Origin: Lithospermum erythrorhizon
Taxonomy: Eukaryota > Streptophyta > Magnoliopsida > Boraginales > Boraginaceae
DNA length: 64,000 bases
Direction of reading: 5' to 3'
NCBI GenBank assembly: GCA_019722365.1
Contig: JADFUC010000088.1
Location: forward strand, 62,001-126,000
Shown: positions 40,833 through 57,572 of the stretch, piece by piece
Layout: every line of letters starts with the position of its first letter
Position numbering within the stretch: the stretch's first letter is position 1
Position numbers and translations under genes: made by a program
The notes under the pieces: generated by a model
What the model was told of the DNA's origin: nothing
Seen by the model: the letters and a program-made list of their open reading frames with translations, nothing else
The model's database searches: none

Positions 40833-42798
40833 ATGGCTAGGATATATGATTTTCTCTATTCGATCACCCTAGTTATCGTTCTTCAATCGATATTTCCTAC
40901 TCGAGGGAAAGTAACAACACCACCATTACCAATTCTTCCATTGCCATCATATTCTCAGTTGAAATGGCAACAAAGAGAAATCATCATGTTCCTTCATTTT
41001 GGTGTCAACACGTTCACAGACTCCGAATGGGGCACGGGGCACGAAAGCCCTCGGGTTTTCAATCCAACAAAGCTCGACGCCAACCAATGGATGGACGCCA
41101 TTGCTCAAGCAGGGGTGTCATTAGCAATTCTTACAGCTAAACATCATGATGGCTTTTGCTTATGGCCTTCTAAGTACACTGATCATTCTGTCATCAAAAG
41201 TCCCTGGCAAGATGGCAAAGGCGACGTCGTTAAGGAATTTGTCGATGCAGCAAAAGCTCATGGAGGCATCGATGTTGGGCTGTACCTCTCTCCCTGGGAT
41301 CGCCACGACTCTAGATATGGCAAGAATAAGGAGTACAATGAGTACTATCTAGCTCAATTGCAAGAACTTCTAAATAAGTTAGTCTGAAATTCTTCGACCA
41401 TTTTGTTCTCATTTCATTACTAGTATAACTATACTATTATAGTACCTTATATTTCAGCATTTCAGATAGTTAACCTGAAAACATGCTTGGTTCTTGAAAA
41501 TTTGGTCTTCTGTTTTGCAGTTATGGAAACTTGAGAGAAATATGGTTCGATGGAGCGAAGGGGACGAATGCTCCAAACATGACGTACTACTTCAGTGATT
41601 GGTTTGCAATGGTTAAGGAATTGCAGAGTTCAATTAACATATTCTCAGACGCTGGCCCAAACGTCCGATGGGTGGGGAATGAACAAGGATTCGCCGGAAA
41701 GACATGCTGGTCCACCATCAATGGAACCTCCCTCTCCATAGGCGAAGCAGGCATTGAACAGTAAGCAAACATACCTTTTTTGTGGTCCTACACTCCTACC
41801 TTCTGAGACTAAGATAAATAAAGTGGAGTCACTTCAAGGAAAGCTAGCCATTTTTCCATCACACAATAGATTAATAAAGTAGCACAATCATGGAAAGTGC
41901 CTACATGGTGCATCCACTTTGTTCAGGTACAATTATGAGACAGACAATTTATGTGCTCAAGTTTGGTGCATTATGAAGTATCAAAATCAATATAAGTACC
42001 CAAATGGCGAGGTTAAACATAGTTCTGAAGTATCATGACTAAGCACCTAACACGAATCACATCTAAGTGGACTAAAATGATCTCAAATAATGATGCAGTT
42101 ATCTCAATACCGGAGATCCTAAAGGGACTGACTGGCTACCTCCAGAATGTGATGTTTCGATCCGGAAAGGATGGTTTTGGCACAAAAAAGAATCACCAAA
42201 GAAGCTAAGTGAGTTGTTGAAGATTTATTACAACTCTGTTGGCAGGAATTGTGTGATGCTGCTTAATGTGCCACCAAATAAGGAGGGGTTGATATCTGAA
42301 ACTGATGTTCGGAGATTGAAAGAATTTAGAGGGGCCATCGACACAATATTTTCAACGAACACAGCAGAGAAGTGTTCAATTAAAGCAAGCAGCCAAAGGG
42401 GAGGGAAACATGGTGGGTTCGGACCAGAAAAGGTATTGGATGGCGATCACCTGTGGACATACTGGGCGCCAAGCGATGCAGATAATGAGGAACAATGGAT
42501 TGAACTTAGAGCCAGAAATGGAACAGTCAAGTTCAATGTGATCAGGATTCAAGAAGCAATTGGCTTAGGCCAAAGGATCAAGAAGCATGAGATTTTTGTA
42601 GATGGGGCGAGGATTGCAAGTGGAACTACTGTGGGATACAAGAAACTTCATAGACTGAAAAAGGGTGTTGTGAATGCACATACCATTACAATCAAAGTAA
42701 CAGAATCAAGAGATACTCCTCTGATATCTTCTGTTGGTCTGCATTTTGATCCCTTTTGGGATCCGAAAGGGGAAGTTGATGCTCCAGCAGAAGACTAA
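40833..42798 (+). CDS. FUC1: Alpha-L-fucosidase 1 (GH29)
   Basis: Secreted glycosidase that removes alpha-1,3/1,4-linked fucose from N-glycans (Arabidopsis At2g28100, 506 residues). Three exons join in phase: 40833-41377, 41521-41760 and 42099-42798, giving 494 residues. The N terminus is a signal peptide (DFLYSITLVIVLQSIFPTRG). GH29 landmarks are FLHFGVNTFTDSEWGTG, LTAKHHDGFCLWPSKYTDHS, GLYLSPWDRHD and WFDGAKG, whose Asp192 is the expected nucleophile. The C-terminal part (VLDGDHLWTYWAP, then GTVKFNVIRIQE) forms a discoidin-like beta-sandwich. It matches the plant GH29 type with a non-conserved general acid/base. No frameshift was seen, and it lies convergent with the helicase gene. Confidence 0.95.
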
Positions 42799-43306
42799 TA
42801 TTAACATTAAAACTGAACTTGAATAACATTTTTTCTGGAGGATTTAACTTCACCGCTCGCCCCTCAAAATCTTTGTAGCTTGTTCTTGAAGTTCAACATT
42901 TTAGTGCACCTGATAAGCCCCTTCTGTTCATCCAAGAGGAGCTTGAATAATTTGTACCAACCAAACATGCATGTCGTACTTTTCCTTCGAACAAATCTAA
43001 AAACGAACCTGTGCTTAACAGAATTGGTTCACACATGTGTAAACCACCACATCATATTTATCACAAAGGGGGGCCTGGAAAATTCCCAAAAACAGAATTC
43101 CATTACCAAGGTCAATGGAACAAGAATACAATCTAAGAATTGAATACTACTAATCTTTAGCTAATTGTGGTTTCTAAGTAGAGAAACATAATTTGATTTT
43201 TTTTATCAGAAACTACAGAAACAGAATTGACTTCGGATAATTTCTTCATCATCGCAACACTTCCATTGTGGTAACATTAATCAACTCTAATTCATGGTAT
43301 ACCCGT
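42799..43306. other. Shared 3' flank of FUC1 and RH7
   Basis: Convergent 3' ends. The frame at 42880-43143 has no family resemblance. Confidence 0.5.
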
Positions 43307-47661
<4,355 letters not shown>

Positions 47662-48801
47662 TTTCTCTTCATCTTCTTCTTGTTATCTTTAAGTGTTAAT
47701 AAATTTGATACTGCTAAAGAATTATGCATAACATTGACATTATCAGTAACACTTTCAATACCTCCGAAGAGTCTCCCACCTAAACAGGTAAAAGGTCGTA
47801 TATCTAATCATTGAACCTTACCCCTGAGTAACTATGTTTAAAAACGTTGAGCCCTAAGGATCCCGGCCACCGTCTTTCTGGAGGCTCTGTGGGAGGGAGG
47901 TTAATCGAGGAATGTGCTAGATAGGAATTTGAACCAAAAGTCAATTCCCTGATAATTGTCCATGACAGCAGACACTGTTTGACTTTTTTTTGGAGTTATA
48001 TAATTCTGACAGATTATAGTAAACTTGAAGATAGTTTAGCCCTCCAGCATAAGCTCCAAGCTGGCAAAAGGAGCGAGAGTGATAAATCTGGCGTCACAAT
48101 TTAACTTTTTATGCGGTGTGAATTAGGTATGAGGTGGAAGAATTTCGTAAAGTGGTTTAAAATAGCTCGTCACTTGTGGGATAAGTCGGTCCTCCTCAAT
48201 GGAATCACGGGGACGTAGATGCCGAGGGGCCCTTTAGTATAGCAGGTTTAGCGCTTTTAAAGATAGTTTAGGCGGAATAAAAATAATGTATGGTCAAAGT
48301 TAAATATAGAAAACGTAAGTGTTAAAATAAATTTTATGTAGAAGCATTTTTTTCTAACTATTTGACATAGATTGAAAATATTACTTATATTTTTCGACTC
48401 TAGAAATATAGATTGAATCTATTATATAATTCGTATTTGGAAAAAAATATTTACGTCTTTAATGTCTCATTAATGCTTTGATTTTCAAGTGTTAATGTCA
48501 TAGAGGCACATATTTACTCATTGAGTTCATAGACTATTTAGCGATTTATGCTACATAAATTATAACATAAATTGCATTTTGTTCATTCATTAGAGTTGTG
48601 GCATAAATCATATAAAGGGGTATGCATCTGTTGATTCAAGAATGGGTGGTCTATCATGTAAATCGATGAAATTTTGATTATATAGTACAAATCAATTTCA
48701 ATAATTTACTACATACACACTGCTTGCAATAATAAAAATGAAAAACAACAAACATGATGTGATCCTGATTGGATCCTTTATATTGCCAACTATAACAAGT
48801 C
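47662..48801. other. Intergenic: RH7 upstream region and DUF688 gene 3' flank
   Basis: No gene recognised. The stretch at 47760-48250 is less AT-rich and contains tRNA-like words (TTTGAACC, near 47930) but no clear box A/box B pair, so an old mobile fragment is only a guess. Confidence 0.4.
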
Positions 48802-50159
48802 TTAAAGAAGTTTAAGTTGGAACTGATTCTTCCATTTCTGCTGCAGTAACCTCATGCCATTTTTGGCTCCCAACATGGAGCATCCAAATTCACGTGTCTT
48901 CATGAGTTCCTGCCATTAATAAAGGTTATGTGTTTATCTGTTCTTTTATAATTTCTATAACATCAATACGCCGCTATGCCTCTTTTGTAACAGGCGTTAA
49001 AATGGCTTCTTTCTTGATGCCTTAACTGTATAGGCCTTGGGCGGCGATAGCACTTGCCAAATCACGCCGTAGAGATGGCAAGCAGCTACTTCAGCCTCGA
49101 TGTGGCCAGTACCGACGAAAAAAGTGTTGGTAGGAAATCGGCGATGGCCTTTGCGATTAGCAGCGCCAGCTCTTCCTTAGCTTGGTCACCCTTGCGGAGT
49201 AATCTTATCTTGTTCCTGCTGGCGGGGTAGGGGAGGTCGGATAGCTATACGTGATACTTGATTAGGGTGTTTCAGATCTTTATAATTTCTATATCATAAA
49301 CAACAAATGTAGTAACTAAATATTTTGGAATGGGAAAAATTGTGTTTACCATGGAGTGATTACTTTTCATCCTCCGCATAGCTTTCCTTTGGTAGCTTCT
49401 TCGTCTGCTCATCATAATTAGCTCTCCAAGTGTTAATGGACTACTTATTATGGCAATATCTTTGGTTTCATGATTAGGTTCCTCTGTGTGTTTCTTTGAG
49501 CAATTACTTGTGTTGATCTTTTCTTGGGTTGCAACCTTTCTATTGAACTTTGCATCACCAGATGGAGTTAATAGAGGAAATAGCCACTCCAGGAAAGAAT
49601 TTCCACCTATGCTAGCTGACCCTGTTGCATAGCTGCTTGTGCTACTTTCAGCCTGAGAAGCTGGCGACAGAGTACTCTGCAAGGGAGCAACGTTTGAGAT
49701 TTCAAAGGTTGAGATTCCGCCATTTTCAATGATCGAGGGAGCTGAGCTAAACGAGTCATCAGAATAATATTCATAGATATCTAGCTCAGACTCCGATATC
49801 TCATTGCAGTTTTCAGTATCACCTCGTCCACCACAACCATCAACCCTCGAGCTATCATCGTCGTCTTCAGAGCATTTTGGAGGAGATAGGGGACAGATTA
49901 TATCTACACGTTGGGGCGTGGCGGGCGAGAAGCAGGGAAGTGGTATTCCTGGTTTTTCTTCCCATTGAAAGGGAATGGAAGCAATAAACTTCACTGGAAC
50001 CACTTGTGCTACAATGTGGTCAGTTTTTTGTTGAATACTAGGTGGTTTCCAATCTTTCTTTGGTATTCCTGGTTTTTCTTCCCACATGAAGGGAATGGAT
50101 ATAGACTGTTTAATTCTCTTACAAGTAGGATTCTTTGAGATTTCATTCATCTCTGACAT
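48802..50159 (-). CDS. DUF688-type protein with PFxWEExPGxP motifs, function unknown
   Basis: A plant-specific family without assigned biochemistry. Two exons: 50159-49350 and 48909-48802, joined in phase 0 after NHSM to give 305 residues. The N-terminal half has two copies of the family motif (SIPFMWEEKPGIPKKDW at about residue 21 and SIPFQWEEKPGIPLPCF at about 61). A middle acidic Ser-rich low-complexity region follows (SEDDDDSS, SELDIYEYYSDDSFSSAPS). Then LEWLFPLLTPS, and TLGELIMMSRRRSYQRKAMRRM, which is strongly basic. The second exon reads ELMKTREFGCSMLGAKNGMR and ends QFQLKLL. A frame reading straight through the donor into the intron gives a different, unlikely tail. No membrane segment or signal peptide. 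Its intron contains a GC-rich insert. Confidence 0.8.
48962..49262. other. GC-rich insert of unknown origin inside the DUF688-gene intron
   Basis: About 300 bases are markedly richer in G and C than the flanking intron (for example CTGGCGGGGTAGGGGAGGTC). On the minus strand, fragments such as QAKEELALLIAKAIADFLPT read without stops for about 35 codons before frames break. It looks like a decayed piece of some coding element, but I do not recognise it. Confidence 0.4.
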
Positions 50160-53100
50160 CTTGAATTTACTTTTGTTCTAACTAACATCATGGTAATATA
50201 TATGCTGAGATATTGAGAAAAAATATTTAGTGGATTAGTATCTAGAGCACCTAATATTACTCGAATTGCCAACCACACCATTTTTTTCAAGAATTAGGCT
50301 GACCTGCTCCAAAACTTTGGTCAAAGATTTGGTAGTTTTGGTTTCATAACTAATCCTTTACTGTTAACTAGTAGGTATTCCAGTGACCATGAAATATTAC
50401 TCATAATAATACAATTTCATAATCGAATTCTTGTAATAATAATAACAGATTTTAAAAAAAAAAAACCTAATCCCTTTAATGTTGACTTGTTTAATTTGAT
50501 AACTCCTGATGACAACATCATAGCAGTATTTGTGGTATTAATATGAGAGTTGTTGTTTAACTCGAGACCATTATGTCCTTATACATCTCCTAACCGTTAG
50601 GATAATTCGATGAAATAATGAGTTGGGATTATATTATGATTCAATGTTCTACTTTATTTACTAATCGATCCGTTGACATATTAATAAAGTTAGTGTTGAA
50701 GAATGATTCAATAAATCAGGAATAGGACTATAGGAGATTGCTAATAATTTGTCAACTTATTCTTATTACTACCAGCGTTGCACGTGGTATATTTTATTGC
50801 ACATAATTTATTATTTGTTATAAATACTGGAAATATTATCTACCTATTTTAAATTTAATTATCTAAAAATTCAACCATCATGTTCAAATATCCACAATTT
50901 CTAAATCTTTATTTATGTTTTTTTAGTGAAATTTAATATCTTCGTTCATCGTCATTAAATCGAATCGATTATTTTTATTTTCGATTCTTATTGTTTCCCG
51001 TTTTGATTATTTATTGGTCGGCATCTTTTTTTTGGGTGCACACTTCCTTCGTTCGTATTGTTTGAAATACATAATTACTCTTTAACTATAAGAATCTTAA
51101 GTAATATAATATGTCTTCCTTTGGTATCTTATCTAGTATTTTTATTCTCTAAATTAACACCTATTGCGCATTTTTAATCTTTGACTTCAAATACTTTTAA
51201 TATGTTCTATAATATTTCGTAAAAATATATCAAAATTTAGTATTTTCACCCTATTTTACTATTAATATTATAATTTTATCCAATTCAAAGTTGTGAATAA
51301 CAATTATGATAACAAAGTTTATTAATTTTGATAATTGAAAAGTCAAACTTTACATTCTTTAATTAATGGATGGAATCTATTGGTAACAAAATCTGCCATA
51401 ATAAGAAAAATTAAAGTATTACACGATAAATCATGATTACGCCGATTATTAGAAATTGACTTTGTAGGATTTTTCTTAATAATTTGTAATCGAATGGGAA
51501 TGATATATTCTTTGCTATTATTAGCATAAACATGTTCCTATAAGTTTAAAAAGAAATCCTGAATTGAAGAAATAATTACAATAATAAACTAATAGGGTGA
51601 TGACAAAAGTACACGCTATGTTAAAGCTTATAATTTTTAAATTTTAGTTTTAATAGTATTATTCATGTTTTTAGTGTAGCAATTTAAACTTGTTTAGTTT
51701 ATACATTTTAATATTTTACTTATTTATCTCACATACAAAAAAGGTATAGTTTTGAATTTTCATGAATTTTTTAAAATTTTAACTCATTGATTTAAATCAA
51801 AGTTATATTTTTATAATTAAATCTATTATGGTCATTATACTTTTATATTGAAATGTGAAAGACTTCACTACAATAAATTGGAGAAAAATAATACAATGTA
51901 ATTCAAAAATAATATGAATTTTCTAACTATATTTAAATAAATCAGAACTAATGTTTTACTTTTTTAAAGAATAATCAGCATGTATGAGATTATTTCAAGA
52001 ATACGAAGTGCCGATATATATATAAATGTACGCTATTTTAATGAGAGTAAATGTATAAATGCATGCTACTTTAATGAAATTAACGTATACTTTTCTATAT
52101 AATAACATATAGATGTAATAAATACAACTCCTAATATAACTAAAAATCTACCTTATCTAAATTAAAGTTGATCATTATTGTAGGATTCTATTTTTCGTTT
52201 TTTGATTTATTTTTGTAAGTTCAAATTTGTCCTTTATTGGTTATCAAAATAATTAATAACCACACTATCTTTTGAAAAATCTAACTAAATAACCAATATA
52301 ATTTTTCAACCATTTAAATATAAAAGTTATAAATACTACATACTAAATTTATCTCTAAAAGATTGTAAAATTTTCTTTTTCAATAATCAAAATTATTTAA
52401 ATCTCAACCAACAAAATTTCAAAATTATGAATATTATATCTTCACATACGTCTCTAAAATTTCAAAATTTCAAAATTATGAATCTTTTGCGTACAAAATC
52501 TACGTAAAAGCGTTCATTCATGTCAATTTTTTTTAAAAGCTGTCAACAAAACTTAAAGTATGAAAACATGATAGTACCTCATCCCAAGGTTAGCGGTTTC
52601 TTTTAAATAGTTAAAATTATTTAAAGTTAACAATCAAAAATTTAAAATTTATAAATACTAAATTTCAAATTAAATCTCTAAAAGATCGCCCCGATTTTCT
52701 TGTTGATAGTAAAAATTATATAAAGCTATTGTGAAACAAAAATTATGAAAGGCTGCATCTGTGATACCAAAATGTTCATGGATTTTTTTTTTTTTTTTCA
52801 AGTTATTTAAACTCAACTGCAAAATTCAAAATTTATAATCTTAAATATGATGTGGATTACTTAAGATGGATTCGATTTTCTTTTCAATAGTCACAATTAT
52901 TTAAAACTCATGAACAAAATTGATAACTTATGATTACTATGGTAATTATTATCTTCATATTATGCAAGAGATTTCCGATAATTGAGAATTAAGAAATTAT
53001 TATTAATCCGTCTCAAAATACATGATTATTTATAAAAAAAATATACTTTTTTCTGATGGTTCATTGTTTGCATTTTTAATATATATTTTCTGATCAATGT

Positions 53101-53930
53101 AGCTTTTCTGATTCCAATGTAGTTTTTTTACAATTCGATGTAATTTTAGTATTAAACTAATAAAATATTTTTATACAACAATCATCATTTTGAAGCGGAT
53201 GGAGTATTAGAAAGGTTGTCTAGATTAATTTTTAATCGTCAAATTAATAAACTTTGTCATCACAATTTATATACATAACATTGATTTGAATATAATTATA
53301 ATATTTTAGTAAATTGTGTTAAATATATTAATACTTTAAATGTTTTCATGATATAGTAACAATATTTTCATCATATTTTTAATCGAGAATTATTAACATA
53401 ATACTTTTGATTATTAGTAAAATAATGTGTTAATTTTATATCAAAAACTTTAATAATTTTATTAAGTAGAGTCTTATAATTCGTATAAATATCTGACTTG
53501 TAATAGAGTCACCTGATAAAATTACATTGCGTGTAAGTACAGTATTATAAGGATTTATATTTATGATGCTTTTATTTTGTAATCTGATTATCTGCTTAAA
53601 TTAAATATATTTTAGTCAGTTGATCATGAAAAAGGAAAATAAAATTTCTTAAGAGCAATTCGATGTATATATATAGATAAGTCGGAAAAATACTTCATGG
53701 GTTAATGTCTCTTGTTTCCTAATGTGTTACTCCGTATTGTTTTGTTGAATGTAGAATCGGATAAGGGGAAAAATTTAAATAAGTTTCAATATAGAATAAA
53801 CTTAATTAATTAAACTAGATAAAAAATTAGGAAATTATTGTTTACCAAGAATCCAATAACCATATACTACAACATATCTTAGCTTGGTTCTATAAGGAAA
53901 AAGTTTCCTAAACTCTATCCAATAAATACT
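50160..53930. other. Very AT-rich intergenic region, no gene
   Basis: No frame over 60 codons. It is full of A/T homopolymers and copies of the dispersed TCAAAATTAATAAACTTTG-type repeat (near 51250-51380 and 53215-53360). The stretch at 52360-52900 contains several loosely repeated blocks beginning with CTAAAAGAT and TTTCAATA(G/A)T, a degenerate local repeat. Confidence 0.5.
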
Positions 53931-53940
53931 CTATATATAC
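53931..53940 (+). promoter_or_regulatory. Likely TATA box of the SAP gene
   Basis: CTATATATAC lies about 54 bases before the first ATG and just after an AATAAAT run. Spacing would put transcription start near 53962. Confidence 0.55.
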
Positions 53941-53984
53941 CCCAGAAGCCATAGAGACAATTAAAATTATATAATCTTCTTACA

Positions 53985-54569
53985 TTGAATCCGAAGATAC
54001 TCAATTTCTTGACAAGAATATTGAGCATTAAAGCAATGGATTCATGTAATCATCTTCAAGAAGTGAACAAGACTACTAGTGGTAAAGACAATTACAAGGA
54101 TCAAAATCCACAGTTATGTGCTAATGGTTGTGGTTTCTTTGGAACAAAAGCATACAATAATTTTTGCTCCAAGTGCTTCAAGGATCACATTCTCCAGAAG
54201 GAAGAAAAAGATGAAAAACCCAACAAAAATCCGTTCCCTTGTTTTAACAACAGTAGTAATAAAGGCGAAAAATACAACAAAAATCCATTCCCTTGTTTTA
54301 ACAAGAGTAATAATAAAGACGATTCCTTGACAAGAAACGAGGATGCTGCAGACGATGAGAAGACGAATGGCAAAGTAATGTGCACATACTGTGATAAGAA
54401 GATTCGTGGACTGATGATATATAAGTGTCGATGCAACGGAAGATTCTGTATAAAGCATAGGTGCCCTGAAGAACATTCATGCAAATTTGACTTCAAGAAT
54501 CATGGTCGTCTTGCTTTAGCAAAACAGAATCCTGTAGTTAAAGGAGAAAAGCTTGATCAGAGAATCTGA
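53985..54569 (+). CDS. Stress-associated protein with A20 and AN1 zinc fingers (SAP)
   Basis: Plant SAPs respond to abiotic stress; the A20 finger can bind ubiquitin and some act as E3 ligases. Intronless, 194 codons; Met18 (54036, in AAGCAATGG context, starting MDSCNHLQ) is the more family-like start and gives 177 residues. The A20 finger has Cys45, 49, 61 and 64 (CANGC ... CSKC). The AN1 finger has Cys133, 136, 148, 150 and 155, His158 and 164, and Cys166, a full ligand set. The end GRLALAKQNPVVKGEKLDQRI is typical of the family. Between the fingers an 18-residue segment (KNPFPCFNNSSNKGEKYN) is tandemly duplicated at DNA level, which is not usual. A TATA box and short leader precede it. Confidence 0.93.
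   Translation: MNPKILNFLTRILSIKAMDSCNHLQEVNKTTSGKDNYKDQNPQLCANGCGFFGTKAYNNFCSKCFKDHILQKEEKDEKPNKNPFPCFNNSSNKGEKYNKNPFPCFNKSNNKDDSLTRNEDAADDEKTNGKVMCTYCDKKIRGLMIYKCRCNGRFCIKHRCPEEHSCKFDFKNHGRLALAKQNPVVKGEKLDQRI
54222..54329 (+). repeat. 54-bp in-frame tandem duplication within the SAP gene
   Basis: AACAAAAATCC(G/A)TTCCCTTG through AATAAAG(G/A)CGA occurs twice with a period of 54 bases, coding for two copies of an 18-residue linker with a conserved NPFPCFN. The period is a multiple of three and both copies stay open. Confidence 0.9.
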
Positions 54570-54981
54570 TTACTTTCCATGCTTTTTTAGGCTCCCTATC
54601 TAGTTTTTCTTTTGTTTTCTTGAAGCTATTTTTTTTTATAGAACATACAACTTTTATTGATAGTATGAGTTTGTTTCTTTATTGAAATCATATTCATGAT
54701 CAGAGATATACCAATTATACAGCTCAAACTTATACAATGTATTCTCAACATAAAAAATCACAACACTGTATATCAAATAATTGCAACTATATACATCAGG
54801 CTTATGTAGTGCTCAAACTGGTCAAAACAAACCTTCTCCAAATGAAGAATCCATACTATTTATTTATTTATAACACTTCAACAAGAGTGTCATTATCAAG
54901 AAGTGGAGTATTAAAATCCTTACCCTTATAAAACCTTAGTAGTTCATAGCTCGTTGTGATGTTGGAGATATACAAATCAAC
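54570..54981. other. Shared 3' flank of the SAP and HIR genes
   Basis: Convergent 3' ends, AT-rich, no other feature seen. Confidence 0.5.
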
Positions 54982-55437
54982 TCAATCCATGTGCAAAATG
55001 TCAACCTGACCATTGTTGCCAATTTGTGCACTAGAAGCCTCCATTAGGCCATTGCGTATCTGATCCCCAATGTCACGCACATGACCAGGACCATGAGGTA
55101 TGAAAACTGTTGTATTTTTTGACGAGTTACCAAGATCTTTGATTGTATCAAAATACTGGGTTATCATTATAAGGTCCATCACTTCCTTTGCTGATGTGCC
55201 TTCAACCTTATGAGAAAAGTTCAGGATGTTCTCTCTTAGGCCATCTGTAATTGCCTGTCTCTGCCTCGCCACCCCGACTCCACCTAAATATTTTGATTCA
55301 GCTTCAGCTTCTGCTTTCTTGATTTGGAGGATTTTTTCTGCTTCACCTTTGTATACACTAGCCAGTTGAAGCCGTTGAGCTATTGAATAGGTACATAATA
55401 AATTTAAGTGAGTAAAGCGACCAATTAATTTGAATGA

Positions 55438-55493
<56 letters not shown>

Positions 55494-57572
55494 TATGAGA
55501 CAATTGTTTGTACTACATTAATGAATGAGAGAACCTCAAGAACAGAGTACATGATATAAAAAACTACATAAGTTGTCCATATAATACTGCTTGTAAACCC
55601 ATGGGGAATGTATGAGGTTTTAATTTGAACTTATTTAGGCAGGTTTCACTGAAATAATTGCCTAAACTAGTTCTATATAATTAGTTTTCTGGTTTGATTA
55701 CTTGATAAAAGAAACGTCAAATGACAGCTAAACTATAATAATAAAAACACTTCATGTGTACTACAATTTGTTTATAAATTCTAAATATAGGTTTACTAGA
55801 AGCATCATATGCATTTGTCGTAAAGTTTAATAAGGAACTTTCAAATTGTCAATGATCATAACCTGCGTTTATCTCGTTCATTGCTTTGCGAACGGAGGGG
55901 TCAGGAATAATGTCAACCACCAGTATCTGCTCTATATTGTATCCATATGCTCCCATCACCTATTCGCACGTCACAAATAAAGATATGATGAATAATTAGA
56001 GATGCTCAATTGTTATTTGTTATTATCTAGATCTACTTAGAGACAGAAGTACCTTTTCTGGGCATTTTCCATACAAAGCAATTACATGACAAGGTATAAA
56101 CACTCACGTGTTTATCAAACTCATAATAATACAAGAGCCAAGCCTTAGGCTAATATCGAGTAATTAACAAATACTCGTATAAACGTTGTACAATAGCAAC
56201 AAGACATTCATACTGATTTAATCAAGTGAGCACTAAGCTAGAAAGTTAAGCATCAGATATACCTTTTCAAGCTCCTCCAAGACAGCTTGAGCAACATCAC
56301 CTTTCTGCTCAAAAAGCGCATCTAATGTCATTCTGGGGACATGAGCCCGAACCACTGATGAGAGGAACATATATTACTACTTGCCACAATCGTAAGTCTC
56401 AAAGAGCAAACAATAAGTATAGCAAAAGATACCATCAAACACGTAGGCCTGAATCTGTTCCTTTGGGTTTTGCAATTCATAGAAAGCATCATCAGCATTT
56501 AACTTGACAATTCGATACTGAATTGAGCAAATCAACTGAACAAAGACATTGTCCTGTAATATGGTAGTTGTTGTTAGCATCTGGTAGCTAGTTGAATGCC
56601 AAATAACAAAAACAACAAGAGAAATTCATTTCAGACTACTAAAGGTATCTCTCTCATGCTCCTACTATACTCGATAAATCAATAATTTTAAACATTTCTT
56701 TAGTGATTATTTAAGAAAAAAGCTACCTTCAAAAGAAACAGAATTTACCCTCACCGGGTTATAATTCTGAACACAATTAAACTAAATTCCAATTCCAGTA
56801 ACCCAACAATCATAAAGGGTTCACTCACTATGCTTCAAACAATCAGAACCAATTTATAAAAACTCATTCTTTATAATACAAAGCAAAAAATCAGTTGACT
56901 TCCAAAATATCTTGAAGAAATCCAATTAGTGGGGAACTCAATACTAATTCCACTAACCAAACAATTAAAGGGTCCACTCACTATACATTTCAAGCTCTAA
57001 ATTCTATTCAAACAATCACACCCATTTAATAAAAATCCAATCTTTGGCACACAAAACAAAAAAAAAAATTCCCTACAAAATATCTTGAAGAAATCCAATT
57101 AGTAACTCAATTCCAATTCCAATTCCAATAACCAAACAAGTTTAAGTGATAAAAAAATCCAATATTTATAATACAATAATATATATATATATATTGACTT
57201 ATATAATATCTACCAAACAAGTTAAGGGTTCATCACTATGCATGTGAAGCTTTGAATTCTAACCAAACAATCACACCCAAATCATAAAACTCGAATCTTT
57301 TGCACAAAACAAATAAAAATGAGTTGACTTATACAATATAATTTCAAAATCCAATAATTGGGACACATATATTTGACCTTAGTTTTGGTTTCAATTTTGA
57401 CATCAAGAGATTTGATTCTTGTAGATAATACAGCACTAACACACTCTCCAGCAAAAGGGTTGAAAAAGTGAAGACCAGGCTCAGCTAATCTCTCAAATCT
57501 CCCCCATCTTGAGATTATTCCTATGCTAGCTTGATCGATACAACCACAAAATCCACAACATGTGTTGCCCAT
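54982..57572 (-). CDS. HIR1: Hypersensitive-induced response protein (HIR), SPFH/band-7 family
   Basis: Plasma-membrane microdomain protein that oligomerises and associates with NLR immune receptors in plants. Five exons join in phase: 57572-57378, 56553-56433, 56354-56263, 55959-55863 and 55379-54982, giving 300 residues (usual about 285). The start [14 protein letters not shown] was chosen because Gly2 and Cys5/Cys6 are the expected N-myristoylation and palmitoylation sites; an upstream in-frame Met is not family-like. The SPFH domain follows ([50 protein letters not shown]). Then comes the coiled-coil region [17 protein letters not shown] and the conserved [12 protein letters not shown] and FIPHGPGHV. 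The C terminus is slightly longer than in Arabidopsis. Introns hold a (TA)n tract and a tandem repeat block. No frameshift seen. Confidence 0.94.
55440..55490. repeat. (TA)n microsatellite in HIR intron 4
   Basis: About 25 uninterrupted TA dinucleotides. The minus-strand frame through it (poly Tyr-Ile) is an artefact. Confidence 0.97.
56760..57345. repeat. Tandem array of about 160-bp degenerate units in HIR intron 1
   Basis: Blocks starting with AATTCCAATTCCA and AACCAAACAA(T/G), then AAAGGGTTCACTCACTATGC, CAAACAATCACACCCA, AAAATCCAATCTTT and TATCTTGAAGAAATCCAATT, recur at about 56780, 56940 and 57105, with a longer, more altered copy to 57345. A short (TA)n run lies at 57178-57196. Confidence 0.8.

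Noticed and set aside
31295..42798. Glycan-pathway gene cluster (PER1, GT64, FUC1)
   Set aside because: The three act on different substrates and compartments, are ubiquitous single genes in plants, and show no shared promoter or co-duplication; adjacency looks accidental.
55440..55503. Poly Tyr-Ile N-terminal extension of the HIR last exon
   Set aside because: Translation of the intronic (TA)n microsatellite upstream of the acceptor at 55380-55382.
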